A DNA stretch of 64,000 bases from Labia minor (Eukaryota > Arthropoda > Insecta > Dermaptera > Spongiphoridae): contig OY720350.1 of NCBI GenBank assembly GCA_963082975.1, positions 20,306,910-20,370,909 on the forward strand, in the 5' to 3' direction. Position 1 is the stretch's first letter; each line of letters starts with the position of its first letter. A program made the translations under genes and the position numbers. The notes under the pieces are model-generated. The model was not told the DNA's origin, made no database searches, and saw nothing but the letters and a program-made list of their open reading frames with translations. Below, piece by piece: positions 1 through 11,743 of the stretch.

Positions 1-60
1 GGTACAGGGGGCAGGGCCCATCTAAGTGTGAAGAACGCCAAAGGCGGTCTGAGCATCTAG
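1..60 (+). mobile_element. LINE 3' terminus (double-hairpin end), truncated by window edge
   Basis: This is a diverged copy of the GC-rich sequence that ends the LINE family found again near 8.1, 43.6 and 45.7 kb. It keeps the GGTACAGGGGGC start, two hairpin-forming blocks (the second with a CGCC-AAA-GGCG stem) and the terminal CATCTAG followed by T. The body of the element lies outside the window. The second stem differs from other copies in bases but still pairs. Identification is by alignment by eye to the other copies. Confidence 0.7.
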
Positions 61-1700
61 TTTTAAATAAACTTGATGTTTTTTATTATCATGTCTTAAA
101 CATTATATCGGTATATACTTACTTACATGTTTCAAATCCCAATAGTTATATATCTGTTTATAGGAGTGGACATTAGAAAAAAAATTCTATAAATTTAATT
201 GAATAATGACACTATTGCGCTCACCTATTCAATTACCCATATACATAATGCATTCAATTTCATTAAAAGCTTTCTTGAATTTCTTATATTTTTCTAAGAA
301 ATATTGAGAGAAGTGTTTTTGCAATATAATAGGACTTAAAAATACAGTAGTTTAATTTTACTAGATAGTTTTTTTTTACTTTAAATCCGTAATAAAAAAG
401 ATTAACACCTTTCCAATCTAAGTATTTAAATTATTAGTATTATTGTTTATTGATTATCATTAAAACATTAAATTGAAATGATTTTTATATTATTTACAAT
501 ATGTTTTTATATAATAATTGCAATAAATTCAATATCAGAAATAAAATTTCCTTGTATTTTTTTATATATTTTCAAAATGCAACAAATAGGAATTTAATAA
601 TCTTAACCCTCTGAAGGGGTTGACATTGCTTTTATTAATTCTTATTTAATTATGTTCTACAAAAGATTCGCTTTATTATCCACTGCTCTTTGTAATTTAT
701 TTTCTTAGCTGAAAAATAATGAATTGAATAATTCGATAATCAAAATTAAAAAATAAATGACTTTGAAACTTGGAACAAAGATGTTAATTTCGAAAATTGG
801 ATTTGAAAAAACCACAAAAGGTTATTTACCCCTCAAGTTGATAATAAAAATGAACCAGAGACCAATTGACTAAACACTTAAATATGCATTTTACATATCC
901 AGTAGACATTTTTAATCCCACCACCCTTTAAATCGAATCATTTCGCATTTGCATAATTGAATCAGCCCCTGGGCGCTAAAAACAGGAGCCACATTTCACC
1001 CCTGCACCCTAAACACACCAAGCTTTTGGTATTCCGTTGATAGGATACGAATGAGATAGGAGGGTGGATAAATTTCAAAACAGAAAAAAAAACCCACTCG
1101 AATAAATAACTTATTACGTTTGAATGGAATTTATTGTGAAACGGAAATGAAATTACATGAAACGTATGAGATCATCCCACTGATATTTATGCCCATCTTC
1201 ATTTATAAAATGTATAAATTTGAAATTCTAATATATACATATATCATAAATCTAAAATAAATTTTTGATTTACTTTAAGTGATTTATAAAATGTGTAAAA
1301 TACCATTTAATATAATTTTAATAATAATAATAATAATTTTAATAATATTTATATATATCCTTCTCTAAACTTCCTCAAATTAGTTTGTATAATGTTCATT
1401 CCATAAAGTTCTTAATTTATCTATAAAACTGTTTTTTCCTGACAATCAATAAAATTTTTAAAAATTTATTTTTCTTCACATTAAATTAAACTTGTACTAA
1501 TTACTTTCCAATTCATTTTGTTATTTTATATTTATATTATAATATTGTGTGTATATAATATTTATACTAGAATAAATCTCCAATTTGATATAAGCATCGA
1601 TTCTGAAATAAATGATAAATTAAGTAATACTTTTTTTTATGAATATTTTAAATATTTTAATAAATTTTTATTTAAAAGTAGTGAAGAGGACCCTCATAAA
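61..1700. other. AT-rich stretch without a recognised gene
   Basis: This is mostly A/T-rich single-copy-looking sequence with short poly-A and ATA runs. A slightly GC-richer patch at about 960-1075 contains CCCCTGGGCGC and GATAGGAGGGTGG but no convincing frame or splice site. The frame beginning near 1518 opens with TTG and has strongly AT-biased content; I do not regard it as a gene. Confidence 0.5.
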
Positions 1701-1724
1701 TTCGATTCTTTTTTAAAATATCAG

Positions 1725-2210
1725 ATAATAAAACCAGGATATTTGTTATTATTAATTATTTGTATCTTCAATAAGGTAATTGTTCAGGAAACGCGGCAGC
1801 TCTCGGATTTTGATGAAACTTCGCCAGTGGATTCCTTAATTAATTCTAAGAAACTTTTTACTTTGCAATATCTCTTCTAATTATCGAGATAAAAATGATT
1901 AAATTTTGAATATTGACATTATATATACATCCATTGGACACACATATTTATAATGTTTTTTATTGATTTGGCCAGTAGAGGGCTTCATATTCGCCGCTTT
2001 GTGACCAATTGATGTAAATGTAATGTTAATATTTAAAATTTAATCATTTTTATCTCAAAAACTGGAAGAGACCCCATAAATTACCTAAGAAGAAAGTTTC
2101 TTAGAGATAGACAAGGAATCTACTGGCGAAGTTTCACCAAAATCAGAGAGGTGCCCCATTTCCTGAATAATTACCTTCAATAATATACCTAATAAAAAAG
2201 TTTAAGTAGA
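1725..2210. repeat. Imperfect inverted repeat (fold-back element)
   Basis: Two arms of roughly 110-130 bases (about 1725-1862 and 2083-2210) are imperfect reverse complements, sharing for example GTGAAACTTCGCCAGT-type sequence and a GGTAATTNTTCAGGAAA block. They are separated by about 220 bases. No coding potential was found. It may be a fold-back or MITE-like transposon remnant. Target duplications were not identified, so the exact ends are uncertain. Confidence 0.6.
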
Positions 2211-2434
2211 AAAAAAATCATCATTCAATCATTTCCTTCTTATTTTCTATTTAATGATGGAACTGTAAATTAATAAAAATAATGATAATAATAATTTAAA
2301 ATAAAAATAATTAATAAAAATGATTAACGAGATCTTTGATTTTTTAAAACATTTTTATTATAATTATACGTTCCTCTGTACTATATTTATAAGAATATAA
2401 GTCAGTTGTATTTAATTTTTTATATTAACCACGA

Positions 2435-3083
2435 TTTTTACCGACCGACGATAGTAAGTGAGGTATTGTTTTCACACCAAATTTCACATGTGGAGATTTT
2501 TACATATCTCCACGAATCATGCATTTTCTTAACAGAAAAAAGTATTTTTAGCATGATGTGTGTCCGTCCGTCCGTCTGTCCGTCCGTCCGTATAGATGTG
2601 TACAGCCTGAACGGCTCAACCGATTTTGATGAAATTTGGTATATTTACTTAATGCATCAGTGGGATGAATTGATCAACTTTTGGTGCAAATCCGGAAACC
2701 GGAAGTGGTAGTATTAGCGATCGACGATAAGAAGGGAAGGGTTATTTTCGCACCAAATTTCACATAAGGAGATTTTTTTACATATCACCACGAATGTATT
2801 GGTTTTATCCTCGGGAAAAATCATCTTCATTATGTTTTTCTTAATTTAAAATTATATGACGTCACCCAGCCCTTCATGACATCACAGCCTCGGGTAACGC
2901 CGGCAACGCCGGCTACTTCAGCTATATATTATAAATAAAATAAAATTAAAAATATTTATGTTATATCCATATCTGTTTTTATTACATTAATAGATATATT
3001 AAAATTATTTGAAATTGTTTCTGTAGCTGGAAATTAATTTATTTCAAACCGTCGGTCGGTTCGGACCTGGCCACAGGTCAACT
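2435..3083 (+). mobile_element. Family A repeat (HINE-like), near full length
   Basis: The copy starts with TTTTTACCGACCGACGATAG and ends with GTCGGTCGGTTCGG, then a GACCTG-GCCA-CAGGTC hairpin and AACTT. The ACCGACCGAC / GTCGGTCGGT pair forms sub-terminal inverted repeats. The centre holds a (GTCC)n microsatellite near 2566-2592, followed by CTGAACGGCTCAACCGATTT. This plan, with one-sided terminal hairpin, sub-terminal inverted repeats and a central GTCY microsatellite, is that of Helentron-associated non-autonomous elements such as DINE-1. There is no coding capacity; the frame at 2406-2711 is repeat sequence. Confidence 0.7.
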
Positions 3084-3084
3084 T

Positions 3085-4395
3085 ATTATTTTAAAGAATA
3101 AATTTTTGTTTTTTTATATTTAGTTGTGAAAGATTAGATTTTGTTTAAAGTTTAAACCAATAAAATGTTTTTATTATGAATTAATTTCAATGTTTTATGG
3201 GTCAATATTATCAAAGTTGAGAGAAAAAAAAAACTAATACAAACATCTTATGAGGAAAAATAACTGATAAAATAGTATAATTGTTAATGATAATGGTAAA
3301 AAATATAGGCTCCTGGATTAGTGGTTTAGACGTTTCAAACCACATCCTAACGGATATTGAAAAATGTTTTAAAAATAGATAAAAATAAATCATTTTATGT
3401 AAAGATAACTATTATTATCATTTTACAATAAAATTTCTTATTAAAGAAATGCTTAAGAGAAAACTATTTAACTTTTAATAGGAGACTAAATTTAATTTAA
3501 TTTTAACTTGAATATCCTTAGTATTATTTAGTAGTATCTTTAGGATTATTAGTTTCATATACATACACCTTTAGCCCGGACGAAATGCAGAAATTTATGA
3601 AAATCTGCTCTTGACAACTGACTACTCTGTCGCAGCCTGGCTTGACTAAATTGTAAGCGCTCTTATGCATGAAATGAGAAATAATTAAAATAGAGTTATC
3701 AAAAATTTGGATATTGCTAAGAATATCATGTCAAATATATCTTGCTAATATTTTGCTTAATAATATAAACAAGGAAAATTTAAAAAATGATATAATTTTT
3801 GAAGAATTATAAATTTCTATAGAAGTTATGAAAATATATTCCATTTTTATAAATAAAAATCATAGAAAATTCTAAAAGTCTTTTAATGTTTAATTTATTC
3901 TCAATTATATTAATTACATATATTTAATTATTTCTTGTAATATGGTGTTAATAATAAGAAAATAATAGTTGTCGATAAAAACACCGACTTTTTGGAAAAT
4001 AATATTATTATTAAAAATTATATTGAAGAAAAGTTTTAAAAACTGTCTTATAAAAAAATATATTATGACAAATGAGTGTAAATACCTAAATACATGATAA
4101 GTAATAGGAGTTAAAAAAATATTTAATTGAGTGAAACTTGAAAATTCCAAAGCCATCTAATTAAAAAAAAATTAAAAAATTAAATACATAAATTATACAA
4201 ATTCATTATTAAAAAATTACTATAAAGGGATCCAGGGGGCGGACGTATAGAAGATGAACTTAGACCGGCCAGTTAGTATTGTATAATATACCTTATAAGA
4301 TTAAAAAGTATTTTATTTATTCTAGTGTGGGCGATTTTTAAGATAAATTAATCAATCCTAGTTCATAGGTCAATTTAAAAAAATAAAACTCAAAT
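3085..4395. other. AT-rich stretch; possible decayed LINE end near 4226-4282
   Basis: No gene is supported. A small mixed-composition patch lies at about 3570-3665. At about 4226-4282 the order CCAGGGGGCGGACGTATAGA, then a GAC-rich block, then CAGTTAGTATT resembles the LINE 3' terminus seen at 43538-43603, suggesting a heavily decayed copy. The sequence from about 4345 to 4395 reappears near 18530-18600, so it belongs to an interspersed repeat. Confidence 0.4.
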
Positions 4396-4397
4396 AA

Positions 4398-4519
4398 AAC
4401 TACTGTATAATATTATTCCAAAAAGTTGAAAAATAAGTAATGACCCACTTCCGGATGAGCTACATTTCTCAAAAGTTGGTAGAAAACTACAAATTTTGAA
4501 TAATACCCATGTACCACAG

Positions 4520-4550
<31 letters not shown>

Positions 4551-4662
4551 AATATATACAGACATTTTTCTTAAGCTTAGTGAAAAGGATTCAGGAACCT
4601 TCAAAACGTATAAAAAGATCAAAATCTCGACATCGAAAATTTTCATGGCGAGATAGTAAAAA
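4398..4662 (-). mobile_element. Family B repeat (HINE-like), 5' part only
   Basis: The copy shows the family B order CTTCCGGATGAGCTACATTT, AAAGTTGGTAGAAAACTAC, a (CA)n microsatellite with a short TA extension, TTCAAAACGTATAAAAAG, and the terminal GGCGAGATAGTAAAAAG. The hairpin end and the GC-richer block are missing, so it is a partial copy joined to another repeat on its left. Confidence 0.75.
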
Positions 4663-5530
4663 GTGAGACTGTATTTAATTTAATGATTTGTGAATAATAA
4701 AATAAAAAAAACACTATCCAATCAAATTAGTTTATTTTTTAATTAAATAAATTTATATTTTAAGTTTAATCTTAAATTATCCTGTTTTTTAATTAATAAA
4801 TATTAGCTGTCGGTTTATAGAATATTTACATTCAACTTTCACACAGAAGCAACTTAGTTTGATTTAATAAGTATTATAAAATTATCTATTTTTTTTTTTC
4901 AAAACGAAAAAGATGTAGATCTAATTTTAGGTAGATTCTGGTGGAAATTTATTGCTATTAGATCGGTTAAGATGTATTTATAAATCTCTTATTAAGAAAA
5001 CAATAATAAATTAGAAGAATATATTGCATGAATGTTTTGTTTAGATGAGTAATTAAATAGGAATAAAAAAAAACGATAAGAATTATTTTAGTGTAGCATC
5101 TCTGAATAAATTATCTAAAATGTTAAAAAAAATAAAATAAAATAAAATAACAAAAAAATAATATTTTAGAAAGGTGTTTAAATCAAATTTTTGTTTTTTT
5201 TAACTACAATTAACATTTAAAAATTTTATTATCAATCGGACTTAAAATAATTGCTAATTTAAAAATTGATTATTTATTTGTGTTCTAATTATATTAACAA
5301 GTTGAAATTTAACCAATGTCAAACGTATGTTTTAAATTAAATTAAATACATTCAATCAAATTTCCTACTTTATAAAATTGGAAATAAAAATGAATTAATA
5401 TATTTATCTATAAAATTAAAAAAGAGAATCGATGTAGCTCTAATATATTTTTCAAAAATATTCATTTTAATTTAAAATTGAAATATTCTATTATTTTTCT
5501 GAGATATGAAAAATTTTCTCAGTAAAAATT
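4663..5530. other. AT-rich stretch, nothing recognised
   Basis: Homopolymer-rich A/T sequence with a short AAAAT tandem tract at about 5130-5150. No open frame, RNA gene or transposon end could be supported. Confidence 0.5.
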
Positions 5531-5534
5531 TTAA

Positions 5535-6100
5535 ATTAATTTCCAGCTAGGGAAACAATTTCAAATGATTTAAATGAATCTATTAATGCAATAAAAAATA
5601 GATATGGATATAACATAAATATTTTTAATTTTATTTTATTTATAATATATAAGGATGTGCTGGCTGTGACATCATATAATTTTAAATTAATAAAAAACTA
5701 ATGAAGATGATTTTTCCCGAGGATAAAACCAATACAAAGTGCATGATTCGTGGAGATATGTAAAAAATCTCCTCATGTGAAATTTGGTGTGAAAATAACT
5801 CTGCTCTTCATATCGTCGATCAGTAATACTACCACTTCCGGTTTCCGGATATACACCAAAAGTTGATCAATTCATCATACTGATGCATTAAGTAAATATA
5901 CCCAATTTTATCAAAATCCGTTGAGCCGTTCAAGCTGTACACATCTATACGGACGGACGAACAGATGGACGGACAGATGAACGGACGGACAACATCATAC
6001 TAAAAATAATTTTTTCTGTTAACACAAAGCATGATTCGTGGAGATATGTAAAAATCTCCACATGTGAAATTTGGTATGAAAACAATACCTCCCTTACTGT
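5535..6100 (-). mobile_element. Family A repeat, truncated at both ends
   Basis: The body of family A is present: CCAGCTAGGGAAACAATTTC, the GACATCATATAATTTTAAAT block, CCCGAGGATAAAACCAATAC, a (GGAC)n microsatellite near 5951-5990, and GATATGTAAAAATCTCCACA. The hairpin end and the final GTCGGTCGGTAAAAA are lost; it stops at ACCTCCCTTACTG. Confidence 0.8.
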
Positions 6101-6539
6101 TTAAAGATTTAAATAATAACATTTTATTTTAATTCTTTCAATTATTATAAAATGTAGTATCTGTAGACTTGAAAATACCAAAATGGTTTTAATTCTTCAA
6201 TTTTAATAAATAACAAATTATGTATTATATTCTTAAGAATTTGAAATATATTTTTTAAAAATTTTTTATTTATAAAATATTTTAAACTTCAATTTTTAGG
6301 AATATATATGTGTGTCCCCTGTTCAAGATGGATATATATATATATATATATAATATATATATTATATATATTAGAATTATAATGAATATTATAAATAAAT
6401 TTAATAAATGTTTCTGATGAGTATATTTCATACATATCCCTATTAACTTCTTATGATTTATGTTTGTTTTTTTTTTCTCTTTCTATTTTGAAAACTATTT
6501 AGTTCCAATGGTAATAAATAAATGAGTAGATAATTTGAT

Positions 6540-7000
6540 TTGAGTCATTATGTGTGTGTGTGTGTTGTCCTTCATTTCCCCTTCCAAACATTCATCTTTC
6601 ATTTTCATCCAACTTGCAATTGATTAAAATCGCCATCAATTGGTGATCGTAGCGAGATGAAGTGAAGAAATAAAAAATGTCCTCAATTCAGGCGTTCATT
6701 TCCGTATTTGAGTGTTCCACGGGAGGGATAATAGACGAGTGCAGGCTTGAAGGCCTCGTGCGTTGTATTCTCGCCCAGATGAGTCATCCACCCGCTAATA
6801 GACTCCTTGGCGCGTCTAAATCCGTTTCCAGGCGACGCTTCTCAACTGCGGCCGAGCATCTTTCAGCCCCTCCTGAATCACCGCTCGATTTAACCGACAC
6901 ATGTATAAATAGCGAGAAATTCGTGGACAATACAAAACACAAGCATATGTGGTATTTCTAACCAAATTTGGAATTCATCCTTCATAGTTTGTTTCAATTT
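6540..7000 (+). promoter_or_regulatory. GC-richer island: possible TATA promoter or short coding exon
   Basis: This island is clearly richer in G+C than its surroundings and is not a copy of any repeat in the window. It holds an AP-1-like TGAGTCA near 6780 and a TATAAATAG at about 6904-6912. An ATG-started frame of 94 codons (6677-6961) crosses the same bases; its product has an arginine/serine-rich middle but no domain I recognise, no signal peptide and no membrane segment. The TATA box within the frame makes both readings at once unlikely. If it is a promoter, transcription would start near 6935 and a weak donor (CAA|GTAAAG) lies at 7097. Neither reading is proven. Confidence 0.35.
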
Positions 7001-7950
7001 TACATTTTTTTTTTTCGAAATTATCCACCCTTAAACTGATCAAATGTTTTTTCAGTAAAATTCATTTATTTTGCAATTATAAGGCATTTATTTACAAGTA
7101 AAGGGTTGAAATGACAACTTCTGAATCAAATTCATCAGTAAAATTATAAAAGCTACTCGACTGTTCTGTAATTTATTTAGCTATTTATTTTTTTTTTAGT
7201 TTGAGTGATGAAGTAAATTCATTAATTATAATATCAGTAAATTATAATTTTACAAATAAATTATATTTATTTAATTTGAATTTATTTAATTTACTTATAT
7301 AAAGTAATAATACAAATATGAATATCTCTATATGGGAGGAGGGGGGGGGGGGGGATTTAACCCTTAAATCTCCTGCTGAATAATCTATTCTCAGCCTAAA
7401 CACTTTTATAAAAAGACGGTTATAGACCTGATAAAAACAAGAAACGGCAGTAAGACTTTTTTTGATAGACAAAATGTTCAAACATTTCCTTTTACTCCTA
7501 AAAGATCTATTATTGTCTTTTCCTGCAACAGCGTGCCTGTTGCTGCTGTTTTTGGCCTGTGCTTTTGTATTGAAATTGATTTAAAAAAACAAAATAGAAC
7601 AAATAAATTGTTTTTTATTCTTTTTTTCTTCTATGCTTCTTTATAATCTTTTTTATCAATTTTCTTAAGATCAATAAGTAGAAAGAGTGCCTTAATCTCA
7701 ACAATATAAATTATAAAATAAATATAATTAAAATACTTTAAGGAAAATCTGTAAAAGGGTTTTTAGTAAAACCAAACTTAAAGTACCTAAAAAATTGTTT
7801 GGGGTTAGGGGTCAGATTTTGGGTTGGGTTTTATTGACCTAAAATCAATTGTTTCAGAGAGCTATTTACTTTTTTTTATTGTCATTTAAAAGACTTTATA
7901 TATCATTTATAATATTAAGATTAGGACACACATTACTTATTGATTATTAA
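7001..7950. other. AT-rich stretch with a poly-G tract
   Basis: No gene is supported. A run of about 14 G follows GGGAGGA near 7340. A slightly GC-rich patch, GCGTGCCTGTTGCTGCTG, sits near 7530. The minus-strand frame at 7242-7481 translates the poly-G tract into a proline run and is not credible. Confidence 0.5.
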
Positions 7951-7954
7951 ACAG

Positions 7955-8103
7955 AAAATCTATTGATAGATAAATAATAGAATCAATAGATTAAAGTTAA
8001 GTCATTAAACACTAGGTTATAAGTTTCAATATAAATTTTATTATACTTTATTACCATTTCGACAGTTATGTTATCATCAGAAGCTTGTATATTATATCTA
8101 TTA
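7955..8103 (-). repeat. Penelope-like repeat with hammerhead-like core, copy 1
   Basis: About 145 bases are nearly the same as 10478-10625, in the same orientation. Read on the minus strand it contains AAGCTTCTGATGATAACATA followed by ACTGTCGAAATGG. CTGATGA and GAAA at this spacing are the conserved strands of a hammerhead ribozyme core, and such cores are known in the terminal repeats of Penelope-like retroelements. The pairing of stem II is weak (GATA with TGTC), so catalytic activity is doubtful. A LINE is inserted immediately to its right, at 8104. Confidence 0.45.
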
Positions 8104-8905
8104 CTAGCTGCCCCGAGCGCCTTCGGCGCTCTCCGCACCTAGACGGGGGCTCCGCCCCCTGTACCCCCCCGAGTGGTACATAGTATTTGGTTAAGAGTAG
8201 TAAAAGGTTTTCATCCATTTTGTTTCAATCAGTATATTACATAAAACATTCATTTCTTTTTGTGTTCTTATTTAAAATATATTTTAATTATATATATTAT
8301 TATTGTATATTATTGTATATGTTATATCTATCTATCTCTGTGTGACTCTAAGGAACTCGAAAGTACTTGGCCGCAGCAACCACATTTCTCCAAGTGTCCC
8401 TATCTTGAGCCCTTGCCCCATCTCTCTTACGTCCCTTCCTACGCGTCCTTGGTCTTCCAAGCGGACGTTTTCCAATCGGTCTCCGCACCGTTTTCCAATC
8501 CAATATCTTTTTCCTCTCCCATTCTAGCCACGTCTCCTGCCTATCGCAGCTTTTTCGCTTTTATAACCCTAACTATTTCTGAAGATGCATAGAGGTCATG
8601 CCATTCCTCGTTATGCAGTCTCCGCCATTCCCCGGTGACCTCACCTTTCTTTGGCCAATATATGCTGGAAAGAATACTCTGAATCTACTCTCATCTCCCA
8701 GGGTCATAGACCATGCGTCCCACCCATATAATACAACAGGCAGGCAAAATAATTGTTTTATATATTTTAATTTTGATTCCTTTTGATAATAATTTTGATG
8801 AGATAACCCTCTTTACTGCATGATAACAGGCGTTTCCCGATTTCTACCTCGATTTAAATTTTCTCAAATATTATTATCCTTCTACATATTCAAATTCTAC
8901 ATTTT
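8104..8905 (-). mobile_element. LINE fragment: reverse-transcriptase ORF 3' end, 3' UTR and double-hairpin terminus
   Basis: Read on the minus strand this is the 3' part of an endonuclease/reverse-transcriptase type non-LTR element. It shows the region encoding a TRPLGRPR-like basic tail, then a WRNVV-AAK-like ending, then an AT-rich 3' UTR shared with 43400-43537, then the GC-rich end. The end has GGGGGC-GGA-GCCCCC and GAGCGCC-GAA-GGCGCTC hairpins and stops at CAGCTAG with no poly(A). The coding part is broken by stops and frame shifts; the plus-strand frames at 8260-8786 are antisense shadows. Its 5' end is truncated near 8905. Confidence 0.8.
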
Positions 8906-8909
8906 GTAT

Positions 8910-9715
8910 ATTAAGATTTTGTTAATAAATATATTTTCTTATCACTATTAATTTCAATCTGAATTAGAAGAAAATTATAAATTGCCTCCTCTTCCAGCCC
9001 ATTTATCTATCCAGGCATCTTAATTTCGTAACACTCCGTTTTTTAAAATTTAAAATAGAAGGAGAAAAATAGTTTTAAATTATATTCGAATGGTCTATTA
9101 TATTCTATATATGAGTATTTTTTTCTGAATTTAATACTAAGTTGATTTTCAAAATTTTCCATTCGTTATGCATATGATTGATTACATGTGTTAAAATTTA
9201 AAAAAATTCAAATATTCTAATTTTTAATTTTATATACAATTTAATATTATTTTTTATTAATATCATATTAAAAAAGAGAATTTATTAAAAATTAAAAATA
9301 AAAAAAGAAGCCTATTAATAAAAAAATATAAAAAAGACATAAATTTAAAACATCTCGTTTATATCATTTGTCTAAAAAAACATATTTTAATTAACCAAGA
9401 AATCATTTTTGCACTTAAAATATATTTGTAATTAATAATTGAAACAAAAACAAAAATAATATAATTTAGTCATTTTAATTGACGATTAGAAAATATTTTT
9501 GTATTCATAAAAGTTTAAAAATAATATATTCTGTTTTTTTAAGCTTTCACTTTCAAATAGAAAAGAAGAAATATTCAAATATATAGAAAGAATTAAGTTA
9601 AATATGATCTAAATATTTTATTAAATAAATTTAAATGACAACTTTTAGAATAAATTATTTAATTTAATTGATATTTGAATATTAGAATTTAAAATAAAAA
9701 GTGAAATATTATAAT
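8910..9715. other. AT-rich stretch, nothing recognised
   Basis: Almost entirely A/T with short direct repeats of TTAAAATTTAAA type. No frame, RNA or transposon end is supported. Confidence 0.5.
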
Positions 9716-9717
9716 AA

Positions 9718-10262
9718 TTTTTAAATTCTGAGCACAGAGCATCCAGCTGCAATATGCAGACAAAAACCTTTTTTATATATATACATAGATAGTTGACGCT
9801 AGGGATGGCAATATGGGTTTTTCCAAGAAGGAAGAGAAAGTTAATATCATTTTAAATGAATGAATGGATGAAAATTCAAATTTTATATATAGTTTTTATA
9901 TTTGTTTATTTATTCACAAAAAATTAATTGACATAATTATTAATTTAATAAAATAAAATTTAATATTAAAATTTAATAAAATAAAATTTAATATTAAAAT
10001 TTAATAAAATAAAATAATTTAATAAAATATTAAAATAATAAAAATTAATAAATTTGTAAAAAAAATATATAATACTTTAAAAAAAAATGTGCCTTTGCTA
10101 GTTTCGAACCGAAAGTACAAAGTCATAAGTTAACGCCTTAGACCGTTCACCTACGAACCACTTATATTTGAAGGCTCCTATCAGGATATATATATGATGT
10201 CAAATTATCGCCACCAGCGCCTCTATGAGCTAGTATGGTAACTAAACTATTTTTAATTAATT
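9718..10262. repeat. Composite repeat region: family J pieces, AT minisatellite, tRNA-like segment
   Basis: At 9718-9790 the sequence TTTAAATTCTGAGCAC and following bases match 44812-44870. At 10190-10262 the block CGCCACCAGCGCCTCT matches the reverse complement of 44745-44815. Both are therefore pieces of the sequence that forms the 5' part of the insertion at 44580. Between them is a tandem array (about 9950-10030, unit near 31 bases, AAAATAAAATTTAATATT type). On the minus strand at about 10088-10158 there is a tRNA-like segment with a GGTTCGAAA B box. It lacks a matching acceptor stem, so it is probably a SINE head rather than a tRNA. Confidence 0.5.
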
Positions 10263-10440
10263 AGCATTTCCTGGACACACCTTACCAATTAGCGGTTTTC
10301 TAAAGGAAGTCTGACATGCCCTGAGACCTACTGAATATACATAAAAAATTTCATAAGAATCGGTCAAGCCGTTTCGGAGGAGTATGATTTCAAAGTTTTG
10401 TGACACGAGAATTTTATATATAAGATATTAATATATTAAT
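10263..10440 (+). repeat. Tail-like repeat (FAAATTTCAT…CGGTCAAGCCGTTT type)
   Basis: The sequence AAATTTCATAAGAATCGGTC, then AAGCCGTTTCGGAGGAG, ending in ATTTTATATATAAGAT is typical of the conserved 3' tails of invertebrate LINE/SINE elements. The matching head on the same strand was not found. The same motif type (TCAAAATCCGTTGAGCCGTT) also occurs inside family A, which may reflect shared ancestry or convergence. Confidence 0.45.
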
Positions 10441-10477
10441 TGTTTAAAAAAAATTTAGGTTAAATTTCCAAATAGTT

Positions 10478-10625
10478 ACAATCGATAGATAAATAATAAA
10501 ATCAATAGATTAAAGTTAAGTTATTAAAAACACTAGGTTATAAGTTTCACAATATAAATTTTATTAAACTTTATTATTATTTCGACAATTATGTTATCAT
10601 CAGAAGCTTGTATATTATATATATT
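10478..10625 (-). repeat. Penelope-like repeat with hammerhead-like core, copy 2
   Basis: This is a second copy of 7955-8103 in the same orientation, differing by scattered substitutions and short indels. The minus strand again carries CTTCTGATGATAACATAA then TTGTCGAAATAAT. Preservation of CTGATGA and GTCGAAA in both copies, while neighbouring bases vary, supports the reading as a structured motif. The 2.4 kb between the copies has no reverse transcriptase of Penelope type. Confidence 0.45.
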
Positions 10626-10639
10626 AAGAATGGTCTGTG

Positions 10640-11700
10640 GTTATAATCTTTCAACGAGATATGTCAGTCCAATTTTTAAATCTAATTTTACACATCATGT
10701 ATTGAAGTAAATTATATTTTCATGATTTTTTTTTTCAAATTTATAAAAAAATTATTTTTCTCTAAACTAACATCATATAATTATTATAATTTTTCATGAA
10801 AAAAAAGTTATAAATATTTTTTATATTTTCATAAAAATAACAATAAAATAAATTCTCCTTATTCGTTCAATTTCTATTTTGATTGTCCTTATATAATCAA
10901 TTCGATAAGTAAAAACTATTCGTTCAAGATGAATAGACGTCAGAAGTAAATGAATATCCGTATTTGGAATGTTAATAAGGGAATTGTAGTGGTTTATATC
11001 CACCAGTCGTATAAATTGTGACCTTTCAAAGCCATTCATTGGATGCGTGACTGCAAACGATTCACAAAAGAATTGCTACGTCTTCATAGATGAATCTAAA
11101 TTAACATTTTATACTAAAAGTACGACAGACTAAGAGGGGTTAAAAACACAACAAAATATAATCTACGTTTTCATATGACTACCACAATAAAAATAAAAAT
11201 GGTGCGAGAGGATCACATTATCATTTACATAATTCGGTAATAAAGAAAATAATAAAATTCAACAAAAATGCATATATATATATATGTCATTTTAATTTTA
11301 ATATTCTAAAGAACAATTAAAATTATCTTTAATTAGATATAGTATAAAATAAATTAAAAATTTATTAGAATTTAAAAATTCTACATTCGTGAAAAGAGAA
11401 TGAATGCTAATATAAAATTGTTTTTGAATAAAATTACAAAAATCAGAATTAAAGGAAAATTTGATTTTAAAATTAATACAATTTTTATTTTCATCTATAG
11501 ATTGATTTACCTAGCTTTTACATTTAATTTCATATTCTGGGTCTTTTACTATCTCGATTCCAAAATCTTACATTATGATTACATATTGGATATTGGTTGG
11601 GGAAATCATCAATTTTTGTCTTATGATGCAAGGAAAAGAATAATCTTAGTACGGTCGAGGTGTTCTCTATTTTATTTTAATCATTAATAAAAGAAATAAA
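10640..11700. other. AT-rich stretch without a supported gene
   Basis: A patch at about 10920-11110 is of more mixed composition and looks unique, but its frames are short. The plus frame at 11400-11687 (95 codons) starts with ATG but is extremely A/T-biased and hydrophobic with no recognisable domain; it is most likely chance. Confidence 0.4.
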
Positions 11701-11743
11701 GAAAAAAAACAATACCTTCCCTTCGTATCGTCGGTCGGTAATT
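11701..11743 (-). mobile_element. Family A repeat, terminal fragment
   Basis: The bases AACAATACCTTCCCTTCGTA followed by TCGTCGGTCGGTAA are the TTTTTAC-end of family A in minus orientation. The rest of the element is missing. Confidence 0.7.

Noticed and set aside
1518-1880. 120-codon open frame
   Set aside because: It opens with TTG, is extremely A/T-biased, and half of it lies in an inverted repeat.
5945-5995. CRISPR-like or regularly spaced repeat array from GGAC units
   Set aside because: It is the microsatellite core of family A, present at the same place in other copies, in a eukaryotic genome.
8260-8786. Plus-strand proline/serine-rich protein frames
   Set aside because: They are antisense to the LINE ORF remnant at 8104-8905.
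10088-10158. tRNA gene on the minus strand
   Set aside because: Only A- and B-box-like motifs are present; stems do not pair, so it is at most a SINE head.
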